Source of the DNA: Bacillota bacterium
GTDB lineage: Bacteria > Bacillota > Bacilli > Desulfuribacillales > Desulfuribacillaceae
Assembly (NCBI GenBank): GCA_023388635.1
Contig: JAEWFW010000058.1
Location: forward strand, 1-64,000
Direction: 5' to 3'
DNA: 64,000 nt
Part shown: in pieces, positions 16,198 through 25,219 of the stretch
How positions within the stretch are numbered: position 1 is the first letter of the stretch
Layout of the letters: every line of letters starts with the position of its first letter
The notes under the pieces: generated by a model
Databases searched by the model: none
What the model saw: the letters and a program-made list of their open reading frames with translations, nothing else
Told to the model about the DNA's origin: nothing
Position numbers and translations under genes: made by a program

Positions 16198-18519
16198 CTA
16201 CCATTTGGAACCGCCGCCGCGCGTTCCTCCGGAGCGAAAAGAAGAGCCACCGCCGCGTGTTCCTGAGTTACCGAAAGATGAGCCTCCACCACGATTGGAA
16301 GATGATGAAAAGCCGGAACCTCCGCCCCTGGTTGAGGAGGTATGCGATCTTGAAGATGCATGACCGCCGGATGAACCGAGGATTTTGACCATAGAGGCTG
16401 CCCTTGCCGCTGCTATTTGTTGCTGTCTCGCCCGTTCTTGTTCCTGACGGTAATGGTTCAGCAGTGATTGCGCATTTTGCACTGCTTGATGAATCGCGGT
16501 CAGGTCACGTGGCATGACAAGCAATATTTTTTCCGCATGGAGCATGGTCTGTGATAATTGTTCGTTCGCCGCGGATATTTTTGCTGTAATGACGAAATTT
16601 GCTTGATTGCGTGTCGCCAGAGCAGAGTTTCGTACCTGTGACAACGCATTTTCGTAGCCGGCAAATTGATTGTCCAGTTGATTTTTCAAGTGGAGAATGT
16701 CATTTGCCAAAGGTTCGATAGTATCCAGAAATGTGACGATTTTTTGCAGGATTGCTTCTGCTTCATAGTATTTTTGCACATTGACCGCTGTCAATTGTAT
16801 TGCCGTTTTCAGCAGTTCGTGCATGTGACGATGTTGATCAGCCAGTATGCCGACTTTAGCGGGAAAATCAGTCCAATGGCGTTCGTGGTAATATGTTTGG
16901 ATGATATGGAGCTGTTTTTCCAATGTCGCTATATATGCTCGATCGAATACTTGTAAGCGTTTTGTCGAAGAGGCGATCATCTGCGCATTTCCATTTCTTG
17001 CGCGTATGGTCTGCTTAATCTGTGAATACGCGTCGGCAATCGATGCTTCGATCGTTTGCATGATCGCTCCGGCAGCCTGTGTATCACCAATTTTTAAATA
17101 AGCTGCCAATTCTTTTGTCTGTTGATCAATATGATTGAGAAATGCTAATGGGCTGATTTCAGTGAGAATCAACTGCTCTTGCTCGATGGTTCGTTGCAGC
17201 TCGTTCTTGGTCTGTGCTAATTGTCCTGCTAAGTTCTTAAAAAAAAACTGTTGTTTCGCAAACGCTTCAAGGTCAGCTTCAAGTGTTCCTAGCTGTTCAG
17301 TGATTTCAGCAAGCAATTCGGAAGCTGATTTTGGGTCAAATGCCATGAATTTTTCACATTGTTCAAGCTGCTTTTCGATGTACGTGCAGCGATCGACGAG
17401 CTTTGCGAGTGGGTATTCCGTTTCGGCGATGTATTTTTGTAATACCGGTTGTAGCGTTTGCAGTTTTTCGATTGATCGATGAGTTGTTTCGTTGGCTGTG
17501 GCTTCCATTTTCTTGTATGCAGTAATTTCTGCTTGTATGGCTGTGCTTGTCTTTGCGTGACGTTCATTCGTATCGGAGAGCAGTCGGATAGACTGCAATT
17601 TTTTTCGCGTCGTAAACATTGGAATCTCGATGGCGGAAATTTTCTGTGCGAGATCACTCGATTCCTGTAACAGTTCATAAAAAGTATTTTGTAGGGCGTT
17701 CAACTGTTCTTTCGATTTCCCTTGGGAGAATTGCAGCATAGGTTGCAATTGTTGTGCTATGGCATGCAGCAATTCCAAATTGGCTTGATTGCTCACGATG
17801 GCATGCTGTTTTGTTTTCCGGCATTGGCGACCTGTCAAAAACAGGCTGATAACGATTAGTACAGGGAGCAAGAGTACAATATACAGGAAGACCTGTGACA
17901 GCATCTTGGCAACATTCTCAGTGTTACTTTCAGTACCATTCGGCGAATTGTCCGGCGCAGGAGTATTGGTTTTCGGTGATTCTTGACCGGGAATCGCCGG
18001 TGTCTGTAAACGTCTTTCCATTTCTGTCCGCAGTTTTTCCAGATGGGATAATACGGACAAAGCAGCCTGTGCGTAATCACCGTCGATGGCATAAGGAATA
18101 AATGCTTCGTCGAGCAGTTGACTGTATTGTGTATCGCCGCTGTACGCTGGTGCCTCGACAATTGCTTTATCGAGCGAACTGCCGATGGCGATTTCCAGAT
18201 AGACTTCACGTTCATTTTCAGCGACAAGCAACAAAGCATCGCTGCCTTTTAAAGAGAGTTGCTCGTAAACATCCGAGCTAAAATCGGCGATGGGAGTACC
18301 TTGTAAACTGTCTACCGTATAGAAGTAGAGAGAAAAAGCAGCGTCGGCGATTTCTTCTTCAAGAAATATACGCTCTTGTTCACTCAATAACAGCCCATGG
18401 TCGTATACGCGTGCTTGACTGTCGGCAGCTTCGGCGTACAGTGACGCAGGAGCAACATTCAATACACATAGCATTGTGATCAGCAGTAAAAGCAGTTTGA
18501 ACTGGCTCCGGCGTTTCAT
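16198..18519 (-). CDS. TPM-domain membrane protein with long coiled-coil region and Gly/Ser-rich tail
   Basis: A 773-residue protein. An N-terminal signal sequence (residues ~8-30) leads into a TPM domain (about 38-165: ARVYDHGLLLSEQERIFLEEEI, YTVDSLQGTPIADFSSDVYEQL), the fold seen in YgcG and Psb32-type proteins. A membrane helix at about 208-228 (VFLYIVLLLPVLIVISLFL) is followed by ~450 residues of Gln/Glu-rich helix, probably coiled coil in the cytoplasm, and a tail of repeated RGGGSSF/RGGGSGF units ending GGGSKW. GGGGAG precedes the ATG. TPM genes are often paired with PspA, as here, so a role in membrane or envelope stress is likely. The tail repeats resemble those of YgcG-like proteins. 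Confidence 0.85.
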   Translation of the reverse strand: MKRRSQFKLLLLLITMLCVLNVAPASLYAEAADSQARVYDHGLLLSEQERIFLEEEIADAAFSLYFYTVDSLQGTPIADFSSDVYEQLSLKGSDALLLVAENEREVYLEIAIGSSLDKAIVEAPAYSGDTQYSQLLDEAFIPYAIDGDYAQAALSVLSHLEKLRTEMERRLQTPAIPGQESPKTNTPAPDNSPNGTESNTENVAKMLSQVFLYIVLLLPVLIVISLFLTGRQCRKTKQHAIVSNQANLELLHAIAQQLQPMLQFSQGKSKEQLNALQNTFYELLQESSDLAQKISAIEIPMFTTRKKLQSIRLLSDTNERHAKTSTAIQAEITAYKKMEATANETTHRSIEKLQTLQPVLQKYIAETEYPLAKLVDRCTYIEKQLEQCEKFMAFDPKSASELLAEITEQLGTLEADLEAFAKQQFFFKNLAGQLAQTKNELQRTIEQEQLILTEISPLAFLNHIDQQTKELAAYLKIGDTQAAGAIMQTIEASIADAYSQIKQTIRARNGNAQMIASSTKRLQVFDRAYIATLEKQLHIIQTYYHERHWTDFPAKVGILADQHRHMHELLKTAIQLTAVNVQKYYEAEAILQKIVTFLDTIEPLANDILHLKNQLDNQFAGYENALSQVRNSALATRNQANFVITAKISAANEQLSQTMLHAEKILLVMPRDLTAIHQAVQNAQSLLNHYRQEQERARQQQIAAARAASMVKILGSSGGHASSRSHTSSTRGGGSGFSSSSNRGGGSSFGNSGTRGGGSSFRSGGTRGGGSKW

Positions 18520-18585
18520 ACAGATATCTCCCCATTCCTTGCAAATGTTTGCAAAGGTAGTTACTTACATTATGTGAAGCGTCAA

Positions 18586-19263
18586 TTATTTATTCAATTC
18601 CGCCTTTAATGCCGCCAATTCATCGTCAATCGCCATTTCCTTTGTGCTTTTTTCCAATTCGGCAAATTTGGCGTCAAGGGATGCTCCTTCGTCAGCCAGT
18701 TCCTGGGCGGCGTTAGCTTCGTCGTGCATCTGATTGATTTTTTCCTGCATGCGAGCAAATGTAGCGTTGAGATTATCACTGTTGCCGATGCCAGCCATCG
18801 TTTCATTGACTTTTTGTGTCGCTTTGGCGGCTTGTGCCTGGGCAATTAAAGCACTGCGCTGTGTCTTCATTTCCTCTACTTTGCTTTTCATGTCGGACAA
18901 TTGTTTGCGTAATTTATCGGCATTGGCTTTCGCCTGGTCGTAATTTTTTTGTAGTAAATCGCGCTTTTCGGTGTAACGGGTTTTCTCCATCAGAGCTTGT
19001 TTCGCTAGCTCGTCTTCGCCTTTTTCGACAGCAGTACGTGCTTGGAGTGCGCGCTTTTCCACCATGTCCTCGGCTTCTTGTAATTCTCTTTCAAAACGCT
19101 TTTCCACTGCCATTTGTGTCGTTACAGCAGCCGTCACTTTCGATACGTCTTCGTCAAGTTCGCGTAAAATTTGATCGATCATTTTTACCGGATCCTCTAA
19201 TTTGTCTAATGTGGCATTGACATTTGCTTGCCCGATTCTGAATGCTCTTTTAAAAAAGTTCAT
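18586..19263 (-). CDS. pspA: PspA/IM30 family membrane-stress protein
   Basis: A 225-residue, almost wholly helical protein of the PspA/IM30/Vipp1 family, which assembles on the inner face of the membrane under stress. The opening MNFFKRAFRIGQANVNATLDKL and DPVKMIDQILRELDEDV are diagnostic, followed by long coiled-coil helices (KRFERELQEAEDMVEKRAL). I start it at 19263 because AGGAGG is 7-8 bases upstream; an ATG two codons earlier is too close to the site. It lies 66 bases upstream of the TPM gene on the same strand, probably one operon. Confidence 0.92.
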   Translation of the reverse strand: MNFFKRAFRIGQANVNATLDKLEDPVKMIDQILRELDEDVSKVTAAVTTQMAVEKRFERELQEAEDMVEKRALQARTAVEKGEDELAKQALMEKTRYTEKRDLLQKNYDQAKANADKLRKQLSDMKSKVEEMKTQRSALIAQAQAAKATQKVNETMAGIGNSDNLNATFARMQEKINQMHDEANAAQELADEGASLDAKFAELEKSTKEMAIDDELAALKAELNK

Positions 19264-19296
19264 GTTCATTCCTCCTATTTATATTTGTAATGCCAT

Positions 19297-19324
19297 TGTA
19301 TATATTTTCAGTTGGAAAATGCAA
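19297..19324 (-). promoter_or_regulatory. PspA promoter
   Basis: On the minus strand TTGCAT (19319-19324) and TATACA (19297-19302) with a 16-base spacer, or ATACAA with 17. It is 34 bases upstream of the start codon. Confidence 0.55.
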
Positions 19325-19362
19325 GCGTTAATCTGGGCTATTTTCGAAGAGATGTGCTCTAT

Positions 19363-19413
19363 AAATAAAAGGGTGTATATCTGCGAGGTGTTCCACAAAT
19401 AAAAGGGGGTATA
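19363..19413. repeat. Two 17-base direct repeats upstream of the PspA promoter
   Basis: AAATAAAAGGG-T/G-GTATA occurs at 19363-19379 and 19397-19413 with one mismatch, 34 bases apart (about three helical turns), upstream of the PspA promoter. This spacing is suggestive of tandem activator or repressor sites. No matching sites were noted elsewhere in the window. Confidence 0.5.
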
Positions 19414-19425
19414 CCCGAATGGTAT

Positions 19426-19469
19426 GAAAAAAGGTGTCTAAAGCCGGAATACCAACTTTTTAGACACCT
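19426..19469 (-). terminator. Terminator of ald
   Basis: Stem AGGTGTCTAAA (19432-19442) / TTTAGACACCT (19459-19469), with a T-run on the minus strand (TTTTTTC). It lies 24 bases past the ald stop codon. Confidence 0.85.
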
Positions 19470-19492
19470 CGTAATTGCTATTTATTGTTCTA

Positions 19493-20605
19493 TTAAATGA
19501 CTTCCAGAGCCGGCACATATGTGTAGCCAAGGTCTTTCGCGACGGATTCATATGTCACATGTCCTTTTGCTACGTTGAGTCCTAACTCCAGAGGTTTAGA
19601 AGCGCGAAGTGCAGCTTCTACGCCTTTGTTAGCTAATTGGATACCATAAGGAACTGTTGCGTTTGTCAATGCATACGTCGATGTTCTTGGCACAGCACCC
19701 GGCATATTGGCTACGGCATAGTGTACGACACCGTGCTTAAGGTATGTTGGGTTATCATGAGTTGTGACGCGATCGATTGTCTCGAAGATACCGCCTTGGT
19801 CAACAGCAACGTCGACGATCACAGAACCTGGTTGCATTTGTTTTACTGTTTCTTCGGAAACAAGTCGAGGAGCTTTTGATCCAGGGATCAATACGGCACC
19901 GATAACGAGATCCGATTCAATGACTGCATTATGAATGTTCAATGGATTCGACATCAATGTGTTGATCGATGTACCGAAAATATCGTCCAATTGACGCAAG
20001 CGCTCTGCACTCAGGTCGATCACTGTGACATTAGCGCCCAAACCAACAGCGATTTTAGCAGCGTTCGTACCGACGACTCCGCCACCTACGATCGTAACTT
20101 TGCCGCGGTTTACGCCAGGTACACCACCGAGTAGGATACCTTTTCCACCGTATAGCTTTTCCAACATTTGCGCACCAATTTGCACTGACATGCGTCCGGC
20201 AACTTCACTCATTGGAGTAAGTAATGGCAATGTGCGGTTGACTTCTACTGTTTCATAGGCAATGGCAGTTACTTTGCTTTCCACTAATGCTTTTGTCAAT
20301 GCCGGCTCTGCCGATAGGTGCAAGTAAGTAAAGAGAACAAGACCTTCGCGGAAATATTGGAATTCCGACTCGAGCGGTTCTTTTACTTTCATGATCATTT
20401 CAGCGTCTGCCCAAACGTCTTTGGCTTGCTCAATTACAGATGCACCGACTTCACGGAATTCTTCATCAGTAAATCCGCTACCTTGTCCGGCTCCTGCTTC
20501 GACTAAAACTTTATGACCATTTTTAATGAAGGCAAGTGCACCAGACGGTGTAAGAGCAATGCGGTTTTCATTGTTTTTAATTTCCTTAGGGACTCCTATA
20601 ATCAT
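19493..20605 (-). CDS. ald: Alanine dehydrogenase
   Basis: A 370-residue NAD-dependent enzyme interconverting L-alanine and pyruvate plus ammonia. The sequence follows family members end to end: MIIGVPKEIKNNENRIALTP, the substrate Lys/His regions (MIMKVKEPL, LFTYLHLS), the Rossmann motif VTIVGGGVVGTNAAKIAVGLGA and the closing HDNPTYLKHGVVHYAVANMPGAVPRTST. Length is normal. AGGAGG precedes the ATG. In Bacillus ald supports growth on alanine and is needed for normal sporulation. The PucR-type gene directly upstream on the same strand is the likely regulator, as with AdeR in B. subtilis. An AGCS alanine symporter is encoded at 53.3 kb. Confidence 0.97.
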   Translation of the reverse strand: MIIGVPKEIKNNENRIALTPSGALAFIKNGHKVLVEAGAGQGSGFTDEEFREVGASVIEQAKDVWADAEMIMKVKEPLESEFQYFREGLVLFTYLHLSAEPALTKALVESKVTAIAYETVEVNRTLPLLTPMSEVAGRMSVQIGAQMLEKLYGGKGILLGGVPGVNRGKVTIVGGGVVGTNAAKIAVGLGANVTVIDLSAERLRQLDDIFGTSINTLMSNPLNIHNAVIESDLVIGAVLIPGSKAPRLVSEETVKQMQPGSVIVDVAVDQGGIFETIDRVTTHDNPTYLKHGVVHYAVANMPGAVPRTSTYALTNATVPYGIQLANKGVEAALRASKPLELGLNVAKGHVTYESVAKDLGYTYVPALEVI

Positions 20606-20693
20606 TATATGTACCTCCTCACTTTCTTAAATATTAGTATAGTTTATTTAGTCAGTTTCAATCATTAGCATAAAAGCAAAAAATAATTCATTT

Positions 20694-20715
20694 CTTTTGT
20701 GGAATTTCACAAAAG
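20694..20715. terminator. Hairpin between the PucR gene and ald
   Basis: Perfect 8-bp stem CTTTTGTG / CACAAAAG with a 6-base loop, overlapping the stop codon of the PucR-type gene. On the minus strand a T-rich stretch follows about 9 bases later. It may be a weak terminator, or an operator for ald. Confidence 0.4.
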
Positions 20716-21921
20716 GTCGCAAGAACGGTATGTTTGCAGCTTTAGATCGATGTACACTTTGATTTTTTGTCTGGGGTCATAAAGGTCTAGTGAACTAATT
20801 TCTGCGATACGTTTCAGACGATAGACTAATGTGTTGACATGGATATGTAAATGCTCCGCAGTTATTTTGGGATTGCTGTCGTAATCCAAGTAATGTTCCA
20901 GTGTTCGCACAAGCTCAGTGTCATGCTTAGCATCGTAAGCGGTCAGCTTTTGCAGGACGGGATTTTCTTTCTTAGGCAAATAGTTGGAACAGATGTCCAT
21001 GTATTCTAGGATCCCCAAATCGCGATAATTGAAGATCGTTTGCGAATCTTGCGGCAGGCGTTTTTTGATCGACAATGTGGTCAGAGCTTCTTGATAACAT
21101 TCCTTAATATCTTTGATTTGCCGGCGTATATTGCCATAAGCACCTTGTACATCAGTAATTCGGTATCGTTCATACATTTTTTGGGCGAAATTTTGGATAA
21201 AAGCGATAAACGCATTGTCATCAAACTGCTTGTCCGCGGGGCTAGCCAACATGATGGAATGGTTCTTATCAATTGTGTACAGAAAAGGCTTGATTTGCTC
21301 CGTCGTTTTAATGATATATGATATATGTTTTTCTAATTCAGGTGTAATCGGTTGTTCGAAAGAAAATACAAGTACGGTATACAGTGCGGGAATTTTCAGA
21401 CCGAGTGTCGAAAAAGCGTCATTGATTTTCGCATGCGATAAATCATTTCGTGTCAGTAGCTGCCACAGTAAGTCTTTATATTCTTTTTTCTGGTCGGACG
21501 TGTTGTACCGCAGTGAAAGGATCAATTCTTGCGCTGTCGCCGCGGCGTCTTTTAGGATTGCAAAATGCTTTTCTTCAAAAGATGTGCCTGTTTCCAAAGC
21601 CCATATAAAGCCGAGTACATCGTTATGGTTGCGTATAGAAATGGCGATGCGCTTTCCCAGCCCGACATCCGTAATCGTCGGTATCGTAATCGGCAGGTCG
21701 CTTTCAAATAAACGGGGCAGAATCCCTTCGTTCCATAGCCGGTTGATGACCGTTTCCGGTACTTTGCGCCCGATAATTGTCGCAATACGTGCAGAATCCG
21801 TGTAGTTTTCATGGGCACTGTATGCGAGTAGACGATGGTTGACATCTTCGATCGTAATCGGCGCAGATAGCAATTCGCTAATATATTCGCAAAATTCCTG
21901 TAAATTCCTTAGTTCCGCCAT
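20707..21921 (-). CDS. PucR/CdaR-family transcriptional regulator, probable activator of ald
   Basis: A 404-residue regulator. Residues ~1-130 resemble the N-terminal sensory region of PucR/CdaR proteins (MAELRNLQEFCEYISELL, then AIVSIRNH-like region AISIRNHNDVLGFIW); the middle carries the GGDEF-like fold region; the C-terminus is the family HTH (LVRTLEHYLDYDSNPKITAE, HIHVNTLVYRLKRIAEIS). Start at 21921 has AGGAG nine bases upstream; the upstream in-frame extension to 22002 lacks one. In B. subtilis the PucR-family AdeR activates ald, and here the gene sits ~100 bases upstream of ald on the same strand, so the same role is likely. Confidence 0.88.
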   Translation of the reverse strand: MAELRNLQEFCEYISELLSAPITIEDVNHRLLAYSAHENYTDSARIATIIGRKVPETVINRLWNEGILPRLFESDLPITIPTITDVGLGKRIAISIRNHNDVLGFIWALETGTSFEEKHFAILKDAAATAQELILSLRYNTSDQKKEYKDLLWQLLTRNDLSHAKINDAFSTLGLKIPALYTVLVFSFEQPITPELEKHISYIIKTTEQIKPFLYTIDKNHSIMLASPADKQFDDNAFIAFIQNFAQKMYERYRITDVQGAYGNIRRQIKDIKECYQEALTTLSIKKRLPQDSQTIFNYRDLGILEYMDICSNYLPKKENPVLQKLTAYDAKHDTELVRTLEHYLDYDSNPKITAEHLHIHVNTLVYRLKRIAEISSLDLYDPRQKIKVYIDLKLQTYRSCDLL

Positions 21922-22077
21922 AGAAAGTCTCCTTTTTTGCTCGTAAGAGGCTACTTGTATTTTAACATAAATTGATGAAAAGAATGTGCAAATTAGGCAC
22001 ATATTGATGAGAATTCCATAGGATATATATAGGCGAATATATTAAGTTACTTGCAAATGTTTGGGGGAGGTAGAGTT

Positions 22078-22809
22078 ATGGATAATACATTTTATCATAT
22101 TACACAGAGGGCAAACCCGATGATTGTCGCTTCGGCGAGGGGGGATGTCACGGGAGACGGCGTTGCCGACAATGTATATCTCACCGGCGTACGCACACCG
22201 AACAGTCCGTATATACAGAATATTACACTGGTTGTTCAAGACGGGCGTACAGGGCAGCGTCAAAGTGCCGGACTGAAATCAAATTCCGGATATGATCCGA
22301 CGCTGTTTCTCGGAGATTTTACAGGTGATGGTGTCGACGACATTCTGATTAGCATCGCTTCGGGCGGAAGTGGAGGAATGACGTTTAATTACGTTTATTC
22401 TGATGCTGGGCATATGCTACGTCAGCTATTCGATTATGAAGTGTTTAATAATACGTATCAATATGATGTACAATACCTGAATCATTACAGAGTTAGTATT
22501 ACAAACAAGACACAAAACATCCGGTATATAGTCGACATTAGCTACAAAGGCAAAGAGTATTTGAATGAGATATATAATAGCGAAGGAATTCTGAAACAGC
22601 CAATTTCCGGTTTTGTCAATCCGATCGGCGGCGTGTTCCCAATTGATTTTGATGGGAATGGTGTTTACGAATTGTTCATCTTCCAGCGGGTCGCAGGTCG
22701 TTACAATGCAGATGGTTTGGGATTCTTACAAACGACTTTGAGCTGGAACGGACGTCAATTTGCGTTTGAAGATCAGTATATGGCGGTCTACGGTGGAAAA
22801 GCGAATTAG
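22078..22809 (+). CDS. VCBS/FG-GAP-repeat protein, spore-former type
   Basis: A 243-residue protein with two clear calcium-binding FG-GAP/VCBS-like motifs, GDVTGDGVADNVYL near residue 22 and GDFTGDGVDDILI near residue 79, and a third looser one, PIDFDGNGVYELFIF, near residue 194. Such proteins form beta-propeller-like folds. I recall near-identical layouts (ANPMIVASARGDVTGDG..., GRYNADGLGF) in Bacillus and Paenibacillus proteins of unknown function. There is no signal peptide. The start at 22078 has GGGGGAGG eight bases upstream; the ATG at 22051 has none. It is a single-gene unit followed by a structured repeat. A spore-coat or structural role is possible but unproven. Confidence 0.82.
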   Translation: MDNTFYHITQRANPMIVASARGDVTGDGVADNVYLTGVRTPNSPYIQNITLVVQDGRTGQRQSAGLKSNSGYDPTLFLGDFTGDGVDDILISIASGGSGGMTFNYVYSDAGHMLRQLFDYEVFNNTYQYDVQYLNHYRVSITNKTQNIRYIVDISYKGKEYLNEIYNSEGILKQPISGFVNPIGGVFPIDFDGNGVYELFIFQRVAGRYNADGLGFLQTTLSWNGRQFAFEDQYMAVYGGKAN

Positions 22810-22820
22810 ATAAATTTTTC

Positions 22821-22947
22821 GCCTGACTAACTTGGCGTAAGTCCTACCTCCTTAAACGGGAGTCCAACGCCAACTAAGTCATGCATTTGCAGTTCTAACA
22901 TTCAGATGGAGTAAAAGAATCTCCACCTGAATTAAGAACTTGCTTCA
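22821..22947 (+). repeat. Structured dispersed repeat, copy A
   Basis: About 125 bp shared with 62262-62377. First hairpin: GACT...TTGGCGT (22825-22838) pairs with ACGCCAA...AGTC (22867-22880). Second hairpin: ATTCAGATGGAG (22900-22911) with CTCCACCTGAAT (22921-22932), one mismatch. Copy B lacks ~15 bases in the first loop. Both copies follow a plus-strand gene in the same orientation. Probably a MITE-like element or the end of an IS200/IS605-type element; a conserved RNA cannot be excluded. Confidence 0.7.
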
Positions 22948-22995
22948 GAGGTACGCCAGTGCCTCTTTATTTATATTTTTTAGAAGGGCAATTGC

Positions 22996-23063
22996 TTGAC
23001 AGGGAATTTCAGTTTGTGTTATAAAAACAATAGAGATTAGCACTCGATAGACAAGAGTGCTAA
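22996..23063 (+). promoter_or_regulatory. htpG promoter with perfect CIRCE operator
   Basis: TTGACA (22996-23001), 18-base spacer, TATAAA (23020-23025). Immediately downstream, 23037-23063 is TTAGCACTC-N9-GAGTGCTAA, an exact match to the CIRCE consensus bound by the heat-shock repressor HrcA. Confidence 0.95.
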
Positions 23064-23141
23064 AAAATATTACTACGCAAAGGCTGATATGCGTAGTTTT
23101 TATATTGAAAAAGACCAACGATAAAGGAGACGATGAAAATT

Positions 23142-25025
23142 ATGGCGAAAAAGCAATTTAAAGCAGAGTCGAAGCGCTTGTTAGAAATGATGATCAACTC
23201 GATTTACACGCATAAAGAGATTTTTCTGCGAGAGTTAATTTCCAATGCCAGCGATGCGATTGACAAGATATATTATAAGGCATTGACAGATGATTCGATG
23301 GTGTTTGACAGAGAAAGTTATTACATAAAGGTGATTGCCGACAAAGACAACAGAACATTAAAGATTATTGACACCGGTATCGGAATGACGAAGGAAGAGT
23401 TGGAAAATCACCTGGGTGTCATCGCGAAAAGTGGGTCGTTGGCGTTCAAAAAAGAAAATGAATCACAAGACGGGCACGATATTATCGGTCAGTTTGGAGT
23501 CGGGTTCTATTCGGCTTTTATGGTAGCCGATGTGGTCACAGTGATCAGTAAAGCGGTCGGAAGTGAAGAAGCCTATCAATGGGAATCAAAAGGTGCTGAC
23601 GGGTATACAATTACTCCGGCAGACAAAGATACAGTGGGAACTGAGATCACTCTGAAAATCAAAGATAACACAGAAGACGAGAGTTACGATGAATTTTTGG
23701 AAGAGTATCGTCTGCGATCGATTATCAAGAAATATTCCGACTTTATTCGCTACCCGATTAAAATGGATGTGACTTCAAGCAGACCGAAGGAAGACGACGA
23801 GAATCAATTTGAAACGTACACCGAAGAACAAGTCGTTAACAGCATGGTGCCGATTTGGAGAAAGAATAAGAACGAATTGACAGACGAAGACTACGCGAAT
23901 TTTTATGCTGAGAAGCATTACGGATTTGACCAACCGATTAAGCATATTCACATCAGTGTAGATGGCGCTGTACGCTACAATGCGATTTTATATATCCCAG
24001 AGAAAATACCGTATGATTTCTATATGAAAGAATACGAAAAGGGCTTAGAGCTCTATTCGAATGGCGTATTGATTATGGAGAAATGCGCGGATTTATTGCC
24101 TGACTATTTCAGCTTCGTCAAAGGGATGGTCGATTCGGAAGACCTGTCACTGAATATTTCTCGCGAGATGTTGCAGCATGACCGTCAATTGCGTCTGATT
24201 GCGAAAAATATCAAAAATAAGATCAAGAGTCAGTTGCAAAGTATATTAAAAGATGATCGCGAAACGTATGAGAAGTTTTTCAGTGAACTGGGCAGACAAT
24301 TGAAATACGGATTGTACAGCGACTTTGGACGGGATAAGGATATTCTCCAAGACTTGTTGATGTTCTACTCTTCGACAGAGAAGAAATTAGTTACGCTTGA
24401 CGAATATATAGCGAGAATGCCGGAAGATCAGAAATATATCTATTACGCTACCGGCGAAAGCAATGAGCGAATCGCTAAATTGCCGCAGACAGAATTGGTC
24501 GCGGACAAAGGATATGAAATTCTGTTCTTCACGGAAGATATTGATGAGTTCGCCATCCGCGTACTGATGAACTATAAGGAGAAAGAGTTTAAGTCAATCT
24601 CCAGCGGTGATCTGGGATTTGATACAGAAGACGAGAAAGTTGAAGCCGAAGCGGTTAACCAAGACAATAAAGAGTTGTTTGACTATATGAAAGACATTTT
24701 GTCTGACAAAGTCAAAGACGTGCGCGTTTCCAAACGGTTGAAAAGCCATCCAGTATGCTTGACGAGCGAAGGGGAAGTCTCGATTGAAATGGAGAAAATA
24801 CTCCAAGCGATGCCGAACAATCAGAACGTCAAGGCAGAAAAAGTGCTGGAGATTAACGCACATCATGCAATATTTGAAGCGCTGAAAGATGTCTATGAAA
24901 ATGACCGCGAGAAAGTGGAGCTGTACACAGATTTGTTGTACAATCAGGCACTTTTAATAGAAGGATTGCCGATTGAAGATCCTGTAGAATTTACTAACCA
25001 AATGTGCAAGATTATGATAAAATAG
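23142..25025 (+). CDS. htpG: Molecular chaperone HtpG (Hsp90)
   Basis: A 627-residue bacterial Hsp90, the ATP-dependent homodimeric cytosolic chaperone. The N-terminal ATPase is unmistakable: RLLEMMINSIYTHKEIFLRE, LISNASDAIDK, IIDTGIGMTKEEL, and IGQFGVGFYSAFMVAD. The middle domain contains SLNISREMLQHDRQLRLIAK and the C-terminal dimerisation region ends NQMCKIMIK; length is normal. I prefer the ATG at 23142 because it gives the conserved MAKK start; the AGGAGA site is 11 bases away, while the ATG at 23133 is only 2 bases from it. A perfect CIRCE element shows control by HrcA, unlike B. subtilis, where htpG is outside the HrcA regulon. Confidence 0.97.
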   Translation: MAKKQFKAESKRLLEMMINSIYTHKEIFLRELISNASDAIDKIYYKALTDDSMVFDRESYYIKVIADKDNRTLKIIDTGIGMTKEELENHLGVIAKSGSLAFKKENESQDGHDIIGQFGVGFYSAFMVADVVTVISKAVGSEEAYQWESKGADGYTITPADKDTVGTEITLKIKDNTEDESYDEFLEEYRLRSIIKKYSDFIRYPIKMDVTSSRPKEDDENQFETYTEEQVVNSMVPIWRKNKNELTDEDYANFYAEKHYGFDQPIKHIHISVDGAVRYNAILYIPEKIPYDFYMKEYEKGLELYSNGVLIMEKCADLLPDYFSFVKGMVDSEDLSLNISREMLQHDRQLRLIAKNIKNKIKSQLQSILKDDRETYEKFFSELGRQLKYGLYSDFGRDKDILQDLLMFYSSTEKKLVTLDEYIARMPEDQKYIYYATGESNERIAKLPQTELVADKGYEILFFTEDIDEFAIRVLMNYKEKEFKSISSGDLGFDTEDEKVEAEAVNQDNKELFDYMKDILSDKVKDVRVSKRLKSHPVCLTSEGEVSIEMEKILQAMPNNQNVKAEKVLEINAHHAIFEALKDVYENDREKVELYTDLLYNQALLIEGLPIEDPVEFTNQMCKIMIK

Positions 25026-25085
25026 TCATATAGTTAAGAGCGAATATTATAGAATATGCGAGAGGGCATTATCCCTCTCACATAC

Positions 25086-25161
25086 GCTGCTGTGGCTCAG
25101 TTGGTAGAGCAGTTCACTCGTAATGAACAGGTCGCCGGTTCGAATCCGGCCAGTAGCTCCA
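25086..25161 (+). tRNA. tRNA-Thr (anticodon CGU)
   Basis: A complete cloverleaf with encoded CCA. Acceptor stem GCTGCTG / CAGTAGC (one G-U pair), D-arm GCTC...GAGC, anticodon arm GTTCA-CTCGTAA-TGAAC with CGT in the loop (reads ACG, threonine), T-arm GCCGG-TTCGAAT-CCGGC, discriminator T then CCA. The accessory region to the right begins directly after its 3' end, so it is a candidate integration site. Confidence 0.95.
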
Positions 25162-25219
25162 AAAACAAAAGGTAAAAAGGATTTATTGGTCTCAAAACCG
25201 GTAAATCCAAGCCTTTTAA

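Noticed and set aside
16169..16363. Proline-rich plus-strand frame (PPPRVPPERKEEPPPRV)
   Set aside because: It is the reverse reading of the Gly/Ser-rich tail of the TPM protein; no ribosome site and no independent support.
19363..19413. CRISPR-like repeat pair
   Set aside because: Only two 17-mers with a 17-base gap and no cas genes; better explained as regulatory sites.
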